Below, piece by piece: positions 15,143-23,948 of a DNA stretch of 64,000 nucleotides. The notes under the pieces are model-generated. The model searched no databases. It saw only the letters and a program-made list of their open reading frames with translations, and had not been told where the DNA came from. Both the position numbers and the translations under genes were made by a program. Source of the DNA: Candidatus Sulfotelmatobacter sp. (lineage in GTDB: Bacteria; Vulcanimicrobiota; Vulcanimicrobiia; Vulcanimicrobiales; Vulcanimicrobiaceae); contig DATJRY010000011.1 in NCBI GenBank assembly GCA_035504415.1, positions 1-64,000 on the forward strand, read 5' to 3'. Position 1 is the stretch's first letter. Every line of letters starts with the position of its first letter.

Positions 15143-16585
15143 ATGCGCTCGATCCTCGACCGGTACGCTCCGGCGCCGGCGTTCGACGAGTTTGCAGCCG
15201 CCGACGGACAGCCCCGGGATCACTACGCCCCGTTGGCCGCGACGCTGGCGGGCATCTCGTCGGCCGACTTCCGCCACCGCGTGACGACCGTGAACTCGGT
15301 GCTCTTGCAGCGCGGCGTCACCTTCACGGTCTACGCCGACGCGCGCGGGACCGAACGCATCCTTCCCTTCGACCTGATCCCGCGCATCATCTCGGGCGCC
15401 GAGTGGGACGTCATCTCGCGCGGCGTCGCGCAGCGCGTGCGCGCCCTCAACGCGTTCCTGGTCGACGTCTACGGCGACCAACGGGCGTTGCGCGAAGGCA
15501 TCATCCCGCGCGAGCTCGTGTTCTCCTCGCAACACTTCGAGCGCGAGGCGGTCGGCGTGCGGCCGCCGCACGACACCTACGTGCACGTCTCGGGGATCGA
15601 TCTGGTGCGCGACGCCGACGGCACCTACCTCGTGCTCGAGGACAACTGCCGCACGCCCTCGGGCATCTCGTACGTGCTCGAGAACCGCGACGTCCTCAAG
15701 CGCGCGTTTCCGCGCCTGTTCGCCGGTTACGATCCGCTGCCGGTCGACGACTATCCGCGCCGGCTGCGCTCGGCGCTGTTGGCCAGCGCGCCGCGTAACG
15801 CGCTCGAACCGACCATCGCGATCCTCACGCCGGGCATCTACAACAGCGCGTACTTCGAGCACACGCTGCTGGCGCGGCGGATGGGCGTCGAGCTGGTCGA
15901 GGGCAGCGATTTGTTCGTGCGCGACAACGTGGTCTACATGAAGACGACGCGCGGGCCGGCGCGGGTCGACGTCATCTACCGCCGCGTCGACGACGACTAC
16001 CTCGACCCGCTCTACTTCCGCGGCGACTCGGCGCTCGGGGTGGCGGGGATCTTCGACGCCTATCGCGCCGGCAACGTCACGCTGGCCAACGCGGTCGGCA
16101 CCGGCGTCGCCGACGACAAGGCGATCTATCCGTACGTCCCGACCTTCATCCGCTACTACCTGGGCGAAGAGCCGATCTTGCAGAACGTGCCGACCTTCGA
16201 CTGTTCGGACGCCGCGCAGCGCCAGCACGTGCTGGGCCGGCTCGACCAGCTCGTCGTCAAACGGACTGCCGCATCGGGCGGATACGGCATGCTGATGGGA
16301 CCGATGAGCACGGCCACCGAACGCGCCGACTTCGCCGACGCGATCCGCGCCAACCCACGCGACTTCATCGCGCAGCCGGTCGTCACGCTGTCCGCGCATC
16401 CGACCGTCGTCGACGAAGGGCTGGCGCCGCGCCACATCGACCTGCGCCCCTTCGCGCTCTTGCACGGCGACACGGTCGACGTCCCGCCGGCCGCGCTCAC
16501 GCGCGTCGCGCTGACGGCCGGATCGCTGGTCGTCAACTCCTCGCAAGGCGGCGGCTCCAAAGACACCTGGGTGCTGGCCGACTGA
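15143..16585 (+). CDS. circularly permuted ATP-grasp type 2 protein
   Basis: 480 residues of the DUF404/DUF407 type, an ATP-grasp ligase with its halves permuted. Family marks: LNAFLVDVYGDQRALREGII near residue 110, VSGIDLVRDADGTYLVLEDN near 150, TPGIYNSAYFEH, DVIYRRVDDDYLDPLYF, and the nucleotide loop VVKRTAASGGYGM around 371-382. Such enzymes are predicted to join an amino acid or peptide to an amine; the product is not known. It is first in an operon with alpha-E and transglutaminase genes, each joined by an ATGA overlap, a widely conserved trio proposed to make and trim a peptide. Confidence 0.93.
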   Translation: MRSILDRYAPAPAFDEFAAADGQPRDHYAPLAATLAGISSADFRHRVTTVNSVLLQRGVTFTVYADARGTERILPFDLIPRIISGAEWDVISRGVAQRVRALNAFLVDVYGDQRALREGIIPRELVFSSQHFEREAVGVRPPHDTYVHVSGIDLVRDADGTYLVLEDNCRTPSGISYVLENRDVLKRAFPRLFAGYDPLPVDDYPRRLRSALLASAPRNALEPTIAILTPGIYNSAYFEHTLLARRMGVELVEGSDLFVRDNVVYMKTTRGPARVDVIYRRVDDDYLDPLYFRGDSALGVAGIFDAYRAGNVTLANAVGTGVADDKAIYPYVPTFIRYYLGEEPILQNVPTFDCSDAAQRQHVLGRLDQLVVKRTAASGGYGMLMGPMSTATERADFADAIRANPRDFIAQPVVTLSAHPTVVDEGLAPRHIDLRPFALLHGDTVDVPPAALTRVALTAGSLVVNSSQGGGSKDTWVLAD

Positions 16586-17499
16586 TGCTCAGCCGCGTCG
16601 CCGAGTCGCTGTACTGGATGGCGCGCAACGTCGAGCGCGCCGAGGACCTCGCCCGCCTGCTCGACGTCACCGCGACCCGCTCGTTCGACCGGCTCGAAGA
16701 CGCGTTGCCGCGCTGGCAGGCCATCTACACCGTCGCCGGCATCACGCCTCCGGAGAACGCCGCCGACCGCCTGCAAACGGTCGACGACGTCGTGTTCGAC
16801 ACGACCTCGCGCTTCTCGATCGCGGCCTCGGTCCGCATCGCGCGCCAGAACGCGGTCGGCGTGCGCGCCGAGCTGACGACCGAGGTCTGGGAGTGCATCA
16901 ACGGGCTGTACCTGTTCGTCGAGGCGCAGTCGGCGCGCGCGGTCGGACCGGACGGCACCTCGACCTTCCTGCGCAGCGTGCGCGACACCGCGCAAGCGTT
17001 CGGCGGCATCTGCGATGCGACGCTGGCTCACGACGACGCCTGGGAGTTCTTGCGCATCGGCCGCTTTCTCGAACGCGCGCGCATGACCTCGCGCATCCTG
17101 CGCGCGGTCGAGGACGACGACGTCGCGCCGCACGTCTGGCAGCTCACCCTCGAAGCGTGCTGCGCCAGCTCGCCGTTCGCGCGCGCGCGCCGGCAGTCGG
17201 CCGACCCGGTCGAAGCGCTGGCGTTCCTGGCGCTCTCGCCGGTCTTCCCGCGCTCGCTGCGCTTCTGCGTGCGCGAGATCGACGCCGCGCTCCACATGCT
17301 CTCGGGCGCCCCGGCCGGCACCTTCGCCGACAACGCCGAGCGGCACTCGGGCCGCATCGCGGCCTCGCTCGACTTCGCCGGGCCGTTCGACCTGGTGCGC
17401 GAAGGAGCGCGTCCGTTTGCGGTGCGGCTCGCCGCTCAGCTCGACGAGCTGGGCAGCGCCATCGTCTCGACCTACTTCCCCGCGGTGCCGGTCGGCTGA
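16585..17499 (+). CDS. alpha-E domain protein
   Basis: 304 residues, all helical. It begins MLSRVAESLYWMARNVERAE DLAR, the signature of alpha-E (DUF403) proteins, and its ATG shares bases with the stop of the ATP-grasp gene. Internal marks include WEFLRIGRFLERARMTSRIL and LRFCVREIDAALHMLSG. The family always travels with permuted ATP-grasp and transglutaminase genes and is thought to be a partner of the ligase. No enzymatic residues are recognised. Confidence 0.92.
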   Translation: MLSRVAESLYWMARNVERAEDLARLLDVTATRSFDRLEDALPRWQAIYTVAGITPPENAADRLQTVDDVVFDTTSRFSIAASVRIARQNAVGVRAELTTEVWECINGLYLFVEAQSARAVGPDGTSTFLRSVRDTAQAFGGICDATLAHDDAWEFLRIGRFLERARMTSRILRAVEDDDVAPHVWQLTLEACCASSPFARARRQSADPVEALAFLALSPVFPRSLRFCVREIDAALHMLSGAPAGTFADNAERHSGRIAASLDFAGPFDLVREGARPFAVRLAAQLDELGSAIVSTYFPAVPVG

Positions 17500-18413
17500 T
17501 GCGCTACACGATCGTCCACCGCACCCGCTACCGCTATCCGGTCCCGGTCCACGAGAGCCACACGATCGTCCACTTGCAGCCGCGCAGCGACCTCTCGCAG
17601 TACTGCACGCGCTACGAGCTGATCGTCGTGCCGCGCTCGCGCGTGTTCTCGTACACCGACCGCTACGGCAACGACGTCCAGCACTTCGGCGTCTTGCCCG
17701 AGCACAAGCTGCTCGACGTCGTCGCCCGCTCGCAGGTGGTGACGGTGCGCGGCGATCCGGTCGCGCCCGAACCGTTGCCGCGGCGGCTGATCGACGAAGA
17801 CCCGACGCGCGACGAGCTGTGGGACTTTCTGCACGAGAGCCGGTACGTGCGCTTCTGTCCGGAACTCGACGCGCTGGCCGTCGAGATCGGCGAGCCGGGG
17901 CCGGACGACGACGTCGCGGCCTGGTTCGGACACGCCTCGCACCACGTCCACCAGACGTTCACCTACGCGACCGGCTTGACGTCGGTCCACGCGACCGTCG
18001 CCGAGTCGATCGCGCTGCGCCGCGGCGTCTGCCAGGACTTCGCGCACGTGCTGGTGGCGCTGTGCCGCCGCGCGGGCATCCCGGCGCGCTACGTGAGCGG
18101 CTACGTCCATTCCGGCAGCGGCGACATGCTCGGCGCGGAGGCCTCGCACGCCTGGGCCGAGGCGTATCTGGGCTCGCGCGGCTGGATCGGCGTCGACCCG
18201 ACCAACGACACCTGGATCGGCGACGCGTTCGTGCGCGTGGCGACCGGGCGCGACTATCGCGACGTCAGCCCGGTGCGCGGCGTCTACCGCGGCGCGTCGG
18301 CCTCCACGATGTCGGTCGACGTCGCCGTCGAGGCCCTCGCCCACACGCAGAACGAGATCTACGCCCAGATCGAGGACGAGCACTACCAAGAGCAGCAGCA
18401 ACAGCAGCAGTAG
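17499..18413 (+). CDS. transglutaminase-like cysteine peptidase
   Basis: 304 residues. The N-terminal beta domain (YTIVHRTRYRYPVPVHESHT) is the bacterial transglutaminase-like N-terminal domain. The catalytic triad is visible: Cys178 (RRGVCQDFAH), His217 (EASHAWAEAY) and Asp233 (WIGVDPTND). Proteins of this type probably cleave isopeptide or peptide bonds rather than cross-link. ATG 17499 overlaps the alpha-E stop. An oddity is the C-terminus, a run of glutamines written mostly with CAG repeats (18390-18410). Confidence 0.92.
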   Translation: MRYTIVHRTRYRYPVPVHESHTIVHLQPRSDLSQYCTRYELIVVPRSRVFSYTDRYGNDVQHFGVLPEHKLLDVVARSQVVTVRGDPVAPEPLPRRLIDEDPTRDELWDFLHESRYVRFCPELDALAVEIGEPGPDDDVAAWFGHASHHVHQTFTYATGLTSVHATVAESIALRRGVCQDFAHVLVALCRRAGIPARYVSGYVHSGSGDMLGAEASHAWAEAYLGSRGWIGVDPTNDTWIGDAFVRVATGRDYRDVSPVRGVYRGASASTMSVDVAVEALAHTQNEIYAQIEDEHYQEQQQQQQ

Positions 18414-18431
18414 TGCCCGTCCGGGGACGGG

Positions 18432-19424
18432 CTAGGACGCCTTCGTGCTCGGGAACAGCTGGTCGAGTGAAGGGACCATGGCGCGCTCGGCGATCCCGGT
18501 GACTGCCGAGCCGCCGATGCCGCCCATGTCGGCGTCGTCCGCACCGGTCGCGACGAGCGCGCCGCCGCAATCGAGCAGCCCGAGGTGCATCGAGGCATGG
18601 GAGCGTCCCGTCTTGTCGGACTGCTCGATGCGCACGTTCGGGACGATGATCCCCTGCGCACCGGCCGCGGCGCACAGTTGCGGAGCGGTCGCGATCGCGG
18701 TCAGGTGATCGATGGGCGCCCCCAGCACGACGTTCAGGTTTCGCTTCTGCAGCTGCAGGATGAACGAATGGGTGACGTCGTTGACGTGCGGATCGGCGAT
18801 CGTCGGCTGCGCGAACGGCAGCACGAGATACTTCGCGCCAGGCGGAATCGGAGCGCCGGGTTGCCGCGGCGCGGCGGGTGGCGCCGATACGACGGTCGCG
18901 CCGGCGAATGCTTTGACGGCACCTTGGGCGGCGATTCGGTACGCCGCGTCGACGGTGGCGCCGAGGTTTCCGACCGAGATGAAGCCCGACACGCTTTGGT
19001 CGCCGGTCGCCGTCGTGGTCCAGCGCACGGTGCCGTCGCAACCGACCTCGTCCAGACGCAGCTCGACGTGCGTCGGATAGGTGATGATGTTGATGAACGG
19101 ATTGTGCTTGCCGGTCTGCTCGTAGCGGCCCTCGGGAATCAGGAGTCCCGTCGTGCCGGTATCGGCGCAGATCTTCGCGGCCGTCGCGACGGCCTCCAGA
19201 TGGTTGACCGGCGGGAGCGGGACGATCGCGACGCCGGCGGCGGCGAAGTCGTCGGTCAGGTCGCGCGACACCCCCTGCGCGAAGGGATCCGTGCCACCGG
19301 GCTCTTCGTACGGGACGAACGCGAGCTTCGCCGCCGGGCTTGCGGCCTGCGCCGATATCGCGGATGTGGAGAAGCTCGCCAGCACCAAGACGCCGGCCGC
19401 GAGCAGTGCCTTTCCGTATGTCAT
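18432..19424 (-). CDS. secreted protein with two tandem copies of an unknown domain
   Basis: 330 residues with a signal peptide (cleavage expected after ISAQA). Two related halves follow: KLAFVPYEEPGG...VNHLEAVATAAKICADTGTTGLLIPEG and KYLVLPFAQPT...IDHLTAIATAPQLCAAAGAQGIIVPNV, each ending with a conserved Cys-Gly region (GCDGTVRW; LDCGGALVATG). ATG 19424 has AAGGGA six bases upstream. The fold resembles periplasmic ligand or lipoprotein domains only in general outline; no function is claimed. It is convergent with the transglutaminase gene. Confidence 0.7.
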   Translation of the reverse strand: MTYGKALLAAGVLVLASFSTSAISAQAASPAAKLAFVPYEEPGGTDPFAQGVSRDLTDDFAAAGVAIVPLPPVNHLEAVATAAKICADTGTTGLLIPEGRYEQTGKHNPFINIITYPTHVELRLDEVGCDGTVRWTTTATGDQSVSGFISVGNLGATVDAAYRIAAQGAVKAFAGATVVSAPPAAPRQPGAPIPPGAKYLVLPFAQPTIADPHVNDVTHSFILQLQKRNLNVVLGAPIDHLTAIATAPQLCAAAGAQGIIVPNVRIEQSDKTGRSHASMHLGLLDCGGALVATGADDADMGGIGGSAVTGIAERAMVPSLDQLFPSTKAS

Positions 19425-19620
19425 CGCTGTCCCTTCCGTGTTCGCCGTTCGCACCCGAGTCGTGCGAACATAGCGAGATAGGCCCCGTCGTCAGAGGCGC
19501 CGCCGGGTCGTCGCGCTCTTGACAGAGGTTGGCGGCGATCCCTCTCCGCCTATCAGTTTCGCCAAGCACGGTGCCGGAAACGTGGGTTCTCCCGGCAGAG
19601 GTAGCAGCCCAGACGGGACC

Positions 19621-20151
19621 CTATTCGCCCAGGTAGAGCCCCGCGAACATCGCGTCGACCTCGTACGCGAAGCCGGGCATCAGCGCATGCGTCACGACCT
19701 CGCCCGGACCGAAGCGCGTCGTGCCGTCGCGCGCGTGGGCGATGACCGTACGCCGCGGCGGATCGACGACGAACACCACCAGCGCCCCGGCCGCGAGATA
19801 GGCGGCGATCTTCCAGGCCAGTCGCCGTTCGTTCTCGCCGGCCGAGAGGATCTCGACGGCCACCTCCGGTGCACGCGGCGGCGACTCCGCCGCCGCCTCA
19901 CCCAACTCGTCGATCGCCGCGCGCGAGAGATACGCGACGTCGGGGACGAGCGAGGCAAACCGGTAGCCGGGGGCGTGGAACTCGTGGCGCCACTCGTGAT
20001 AGGCCTCGCCGTCGCCCCAGGTGCGCAAAGCGAGCATCCAGCGCACCTCGAGCTCTTGATGGCGGCGCTTGGGGCTCGTCTTCTGGACGAGCTGGCCGTC
20101 GACGAGCTCGAGCGCGGGCTTCGTCGCCGGAATGTCGACCCGATCGAACAT
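19621..20151 (-). CDS. Uma2-family (DUF820) putative restriction endonuclease
   Basis: 176 residues with the PD-(D/E)xK pattern of the Uma2 family: LVPDVAYLSR, EVAVEILSAGENERRLAWKI, then AYLAAGALVVFVVDP. ATG 20151 follows GAGGAGACGCCC, a strong ribosome site; the longer frame is not needed. Uma2 proteins are abundant in cyanobacteria and several soil phyla, where their role is not settled. It stands alone, divergent from the phosphoesterase gene. Confidence 0.85.
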   Translation of the reverse strand: MFDRVDIPATKPALELVDGQLVQKTSPKRRHQELEVRWMLALRTWGDGEAYHEWRHEFHAPGYRFASLVPDVAYLSRAAIDELGEAAAESPPRAPEVAVEILSAGENERRLAWKIAAYLAAGALVVFVVDPPRRTVIAHARDGTTRFGPGEVVTHALMPGFAYEVDAMFAGLYLGE

Positions 20152-20241
20152 GGGCGTCTCCTCACGCCATGCTATCACTCCGGCGGGTCGCAGCGTCAAG
20201 GCGGGCAGGCCCGCCGCGCCGCTCCGCCCGAAGCCGGACCG

Positions 20242-21081
20242 ATGCGTTCTTGGTCCGCCCTCGTCGCCTCGCTGGCCGTGCTCTCGCTCGCTACGCCGCC
20301 GGCGCTCGGCGCGAGCGCGCCGCTCCCGCGGCCCGCGCACGTCGTGGTCGTGATCGAAGAGAACCACACCTTCGCGCAGATCGTCGGCAACCCGCACGCG
20401 CCGTTCCTCACCGCGCTCGCGGCGCACGGCGCGGCGTTCACCAACGCGCACGGCGTCACCCATCCCAGCTTACCGAACTATTTCGCGCTGTTCGCCGGGC
20501 TGACGAACACCAACGGCGACGGCTGTCCCGCGCACGCGGTCCCCGCCGACGCGCCGAATCTCGGCAGCGAGCTGGAGGCCGCGCACCTTTCGTTCGTCGG
20601 CTACGCCGAGTCGATGCCCGAAGAAGATTGGCACGGCTGCTGGGCCGGCCCGTACGCGCGCAAGCACGTCCCGTGGGCGCAGTTCGCGAACTTACCGCGC
20701 AGCGCCAGCGAACCGTTCACGGCCTTTCCGTCGAACCTCGACCGGCTGCCGACCGTCGCGTTCGTCGTCCCGAACGTCGACGACGACATGCACGACGGCA
20801 CCGTCGCGCAAGCCGACGCGTGGGCGCGCCGGAATCTCGGCCCGCTGGTGCGTTGGGCCGACGCGCACGACACGCTGGTCATCCTCACGATGGACGAGGG
20901 GTACGACAGCACCAACTCGATCCCGATCATCTTCGCCGGGCCGATGGTGCGGCCGGGACGCTACGCGCAGCGCATCGATCACTACAACGTGCTGCGCACG
21001 CTCGCCGACATGTACGGGCTCACGCCGCCCGGCCGCGCGGCGCGCGTCGCGCCGATCACCGACTGTTGGCGTGTGCGCTGA
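20242..21081 (+). CDS. secreted phosphoesterase (acid phosphatase / phospholipase C family)
   Basis: 279 residues with a signal peptide (residues 1-23). The motif VVVVIEENHTF (Glu39, Glu40, Asn41) and the later HPSLPNYFALF and VILTMDEGYDS belong to the phosphoesterase family PF04185, alkaline-phosphatase-like enzymes that hydrolyse phosphodiesters or phosphomonoesters outside the cell. The N-terminal 240 residues of the longer open frame are nonsense. Its 3' end overlaps the antiparallel deacetylase gene by 26 bases. Confidence 0.88.
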   Translation: MRSWSALVASLAVLSLATPPALGASAPLPRPAHVVVVIEENHTFAQIVGNPHAPFLTALAAHGAAFTNAHGVTHPSLPNYFALFAGLTNTNGDGCPAHAVPADAPNLGSELEAAHLSFVGYAESMPEEDWHGCWAGPYARKHVPWAQFANLPRSASEPFTAFPSNLDRLPTVAFVVPNVDDDMHDGTVAQADAWARRNLGPLVRWADAHDTLVILTMDEGYDSTNSIPIIFAGPMVRPGRYAQRIDHYNVLRTLADMYGLTPPGRAARVAPITDCWRVR

Positions 21082-21847
21082 CGTCGCTGAGCGCCTGCGG
21101 GAACCGCGTGAGCGCCGAGTAGCGATGGATCATCAGCAAGTTGTCGGAGTCGCCGGCGTTGCCCCAGTCCTCGGTGAAGGCCAGCTCGTACCCGTTCTGC
21201 GCCGCCAACCGCGCGACGCGCACGTCGTAATGATCCTCGGGATAGACGAGGGCCCAGATCTTCACGCCCAGCCGGTGCTCGAGTGAGAACCGCGAGAGCA
21301 CGTACTCGTGCACGACGTCCTTGTCGGAGAGCACGCGCAGGTCGGGCGGATGGTTCGCGGTCTGGCTCTGGATCGTCATGATCCCGCTGTGCGCCATCTC
21401 CAGCAGTTGCGGCCAGGTGTTGTGACGCTTGCCGTGCGTGGTCAGTCCGACGAAGTTCGAGTGCACGAACATGGTGGCCGGAAAGCCGTACTGCCGCAGC
21501 AGCGGGAAGGCGTTCTCGTAGATGCCGTGACCGTCGTCGTCGAAGGTGAGAACCAAGGGCTTCGTCGGCAAGGGCGCGCCGTGTTCGAGGTGCTCGCGCA
21601 ACGCCTGCAGCGTGACGACGTGATAGCCGCCGCTCTTGATCGCGGCCAACTGACCCTTGAAGGTATCGAGCGGGGTGTCGAACCAAACTTCCTTCGGCCC
21701 TGCGACGACGTCGTGCCAGACGATGACGGCGACGTAGGGTGAGCGGCCGCCGGGCGCGACCTGCGGCAGCCCGTCGTCGGCGATGGCGGGCAGCGCGACC
21801 AGCGACCCTAGGACGAGAGCGATCGAGGCGAGGATCCGAGTGATCAT
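21056..21847 (-). CDS. secreted polysaccharide deacetylase, one metal ligand altered
   Basis: 263 residues from ATG 21847, with a signal peptide (ILASIALVLGSLVALPAIA). The NodB-type fold is clear: KPLVLTFDDDGHGIYENAFP and YGFPATMFVH. The usual metal motif HTxxH is here QTANHPPDL, so the first histidine is replaced by glutamine and activity may be altered. Its start region overlaps the divergent gene starting at GTG 21840 by eight bases, so one of the two starts may be wrong. It belongs to an envelope-polysaccharide cluster. Confidence 0.82.
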   Translation of the reverse strand: MITRILASIALVLGSLVALPAIADDGLPQVAPGGRSPYVAVIVWHDVVAGPKEVWFDTPLDTFKGQLAAIKSGGYHVVTLQALREHLEHGAPLPTKPLVLTFDDDGHGIYENAFPLLRQYGFPATMFVHSNFVGLTTHGKRHNTWPQLLEMAHSGIMTIQSQTANHPPDLRVLSDKDVVHEYVLSRFSLEHRLGVKIWALVYPEDHYDVRVARLAAQNGYELAFTEDWGNAGDSDNLLMIHRYSALTRFPQALSDVSAHANSR

Positions 21848-23948
21848 CGAGAGCGGTGTTGCGCCCAGGCGGGCGTCGTTCCCCCGTCGTTTCCCGAAGC
21901 GGACCCTGACCATCGCGCTGATCGTGCTCGTCGTGCTCGTCCTCGCAGCGCTGGTGGCGCGCGATGCGATCGAACGCAGCTACCTCCAGTGGCAGCTCGG
22001 GCAGACCGTCGGCGGCGACGCCAGCATCGGGGACCTGCACCACGCCGACGGCGCGACCGTGCTCGACAACGTCCACCTCGCGAGCGAGGGCGGCGCCGTC
22101 ACCCTGGACGCGGCGCAGATCACGTTCACGGTCACCGGCGGCGTGCTGCACCTGCGCGCGAGCACGCCGCAGGTCGCCATCGCAATCGACCTCGCGCGCG
22201 GCGACGAAGCCCGGCGCGCGCGCGACTTCGCCGGCCGCTTGGGCGCGCACGCGCTCGCGCTCGACGTCCAGAACGGCACGCTGACGATCGCTCGCAGCGC
22301 CGGCGCGGCAGCGCCGCTGACGTTCGCGGCGATCGGCGGCAGCGTGCAGCTCGACGCGAGCGGCACCCTCGACGGCGACGCCACGCTCGCACTGCGTGAC
22401 GGCACCGCCAGCTACCCGATCACGCTGCGGCCGACGACGACACCCGACGGCACCGCCGCCGAGGAGCTGACCGCGAACGCACTGCCGTTGGCGCCGCTGG
22501 CGGCCGTGTTCGTTCCCGACCGCTTCGCGCCGCTGCGCGGCGTCGCGCGCACGGTCGACCTCGAGTTCGAGAACGGAGCGCCGCACGGCACGTTCGTGCT
22601 GAACGACGCGGCCGCGCGCATCGCCGGCGCCGAGCTGCAGGGCGTGAGCGGCGAGGTCTCGCTGGCGCCCGACGGCATCGGCGCGGCGCTGTTGAGCGGC
22701 GCGGTCGGCGCCGTGCCGGCGAACTTTTCCGGCGAGGTGCACGACGTGCGCTCGTGGGCCGATGTGGTGACGAACGGCACGCCCGACCTGCGCTCGCTGG
22801 CCTGGATGTTCGCGCAGGTCGCCACCAAGCCGGCCGTCTCGTGGATGACCTTCGAGACGACGGCGCCCGGCATCACCTACGGCCAGTACGGCATGACGCT
22901 GGACGACATTCCGCGCGCGGTCTCGCTGCTGCGAGTGAATCCCGACGAGCCGACGGTGCGCTTCGACACCGCCATCGCCGAGGACCACATCATCTCGCAC
23001 GGCGAGCGCACCTCGCAGCTCGCCGACCGCACCGGCGCGGTCGCCGGCGTCAACGGCGACTACTTCGACATCGGCCGGACCTACGAGCCGCAGGGGATGC
23101 TCATCAGCCACGGCCGGCTGCTGCGCGGGCCGACCGATCGCGCCGCGCTCATCATCGACAAGAACAACCACGTCACGTTCGCCGACTTTCACATGGACGG
23201 CAGCGTCGTCGACGGGAAGCACCGCTACCGGATCACGCAGGTCAACTCGTGGCCGCTCGAAGACACGACGATCATCACGCCGGACTACGGCGCGCCGCTC
23301 AAGCCGGCCGACGGCGTCACCTTCGAGCCGCTGGAAGACCTGGGCGATCACCGCTATCGCATCACCGGCTCGATGCCGGCGACGCAGCCGATTCCGGTCC
23401 AGCTCGGCGTCGCGTTCGGGCCGAAGGCGGCGCTGCCGCTGCCCAAGCCCGGCGACGTGGTGACCATCCACTACGACATCGAGCCGCACGTGCCGGACGC
23501 GGTGGCGGGGATCGGCGGCGGTCCGCAGCTGCTGCGCAACGGCGAGTGGTACGAGGACCCCAAGGCACCGGCACCCGCCGAGCGCGACGTGCGCTGGGCC
23601 GTCGTCGCGCTGGGCACGCTCGCCGACGGGAATCTCTTGCTGGTCACCGTCGACGCGCGACATCCCGAGCGCTCGATGGGGATGACGCGACCCGAGTTCG
23701 GCGACTTGCTGCGCAGCTACGGCGTGGTCGACGCGATGGCGCTGGACTCCGGCGGCTCGGTGACGATGGTCTCGCGAGCGCCGGGCGACACGGAAGCGAC
23801 CCTGCGCAACGTGCCGTCCGACGACAGCTGGGAGCGCGTCATCTCCGATGCGCTGCTGATCTACAGCAGCGCGCCGCGCGGCACGCTGGTGACGACCCGG
23901 CCGCCGCCGCTGCCGCAAGCGCGCGTCCTGCCGCCGGGCACGAAGTGA
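21840..23948 (+). CDS. membrane-anchored phosphodiester glycosidase domain protein
   Basis: 702 residues from GTG 21840. A basic stretch and a membrane helix (residues about 20-42) anchor it; an AsmA-like beta-rich region spans about 50-300; the C-terminal part is the NAGPA-type phosphodiester glycosidase domain (PF09992), with VAGVNGDYFDIG, GIGGGPQLLRNGEW and MALDSGGSVTM. NAGPA domains remove terminal GlcNAc from phosphodiesters; in bacteria they act on envelope polymers. The next gene starts within its stop (GTGA) and encodes a paralogue. The exact start is uncertain because of overlap with the divergent deacetylase. Confidence 0.85.
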   Translation: MIIESGVAPRRASFPRRFPKRTLTIALIVLVVLVLAALVARDAIERSYLQWQLGQTVGGDASIGDLHHADGATVLDNVHLASEGGAVTLDAAQITFTVTGGVLHLRASTPQVAIAIDLARGDEARRARDFAGRLGAHALALDVQNGTLTIARSAGAAAPLTFAAIGGSVQLDASGTLDGDATLALRDGTASYPITLRPTTTPDGTAAEELTANALPLAPLAAVFVPDRFAPLRGVARTVDLEFENGAPHGTFVLNDAAARIAGAELQGVSGEVSLAPDGIGAALLSGAVGAVPANFSGEVHDVRSWADVVTNGTPDLRSLAWMFAQVATKPAVSWMTFETTAPGITYGQYGMTLDDIPRAVSLLRVNPDEPTVRFDTAIAEDHIISHGERTSQLADRTGAVAGVNGDYFDIGRTYEPQGMLISHGRLLRGPTDRAALIIDKNNHVTFADFHMDGSVVDGKHRYRITQVNSWPLEDTTIITPDYGAPLKPADGVTFEPLEDLGDHRYRITGSMPATQPIPVQLGVAFGPKAALPLPKPGDVVTIHYDIEPHVPDAVAGIGGGPQLLRNGEWYEDPKAPAPAERDVRWAVVALGTLADGNLLLVTVDARHPERSMGMTRPEFGDLLRSYGVVDAMALDSGGSVTMVSRAPGDTEATLRNVPSDDSWERVISDALLIYSSAPRGTLVTTRPPPLPQARVLPPGTK

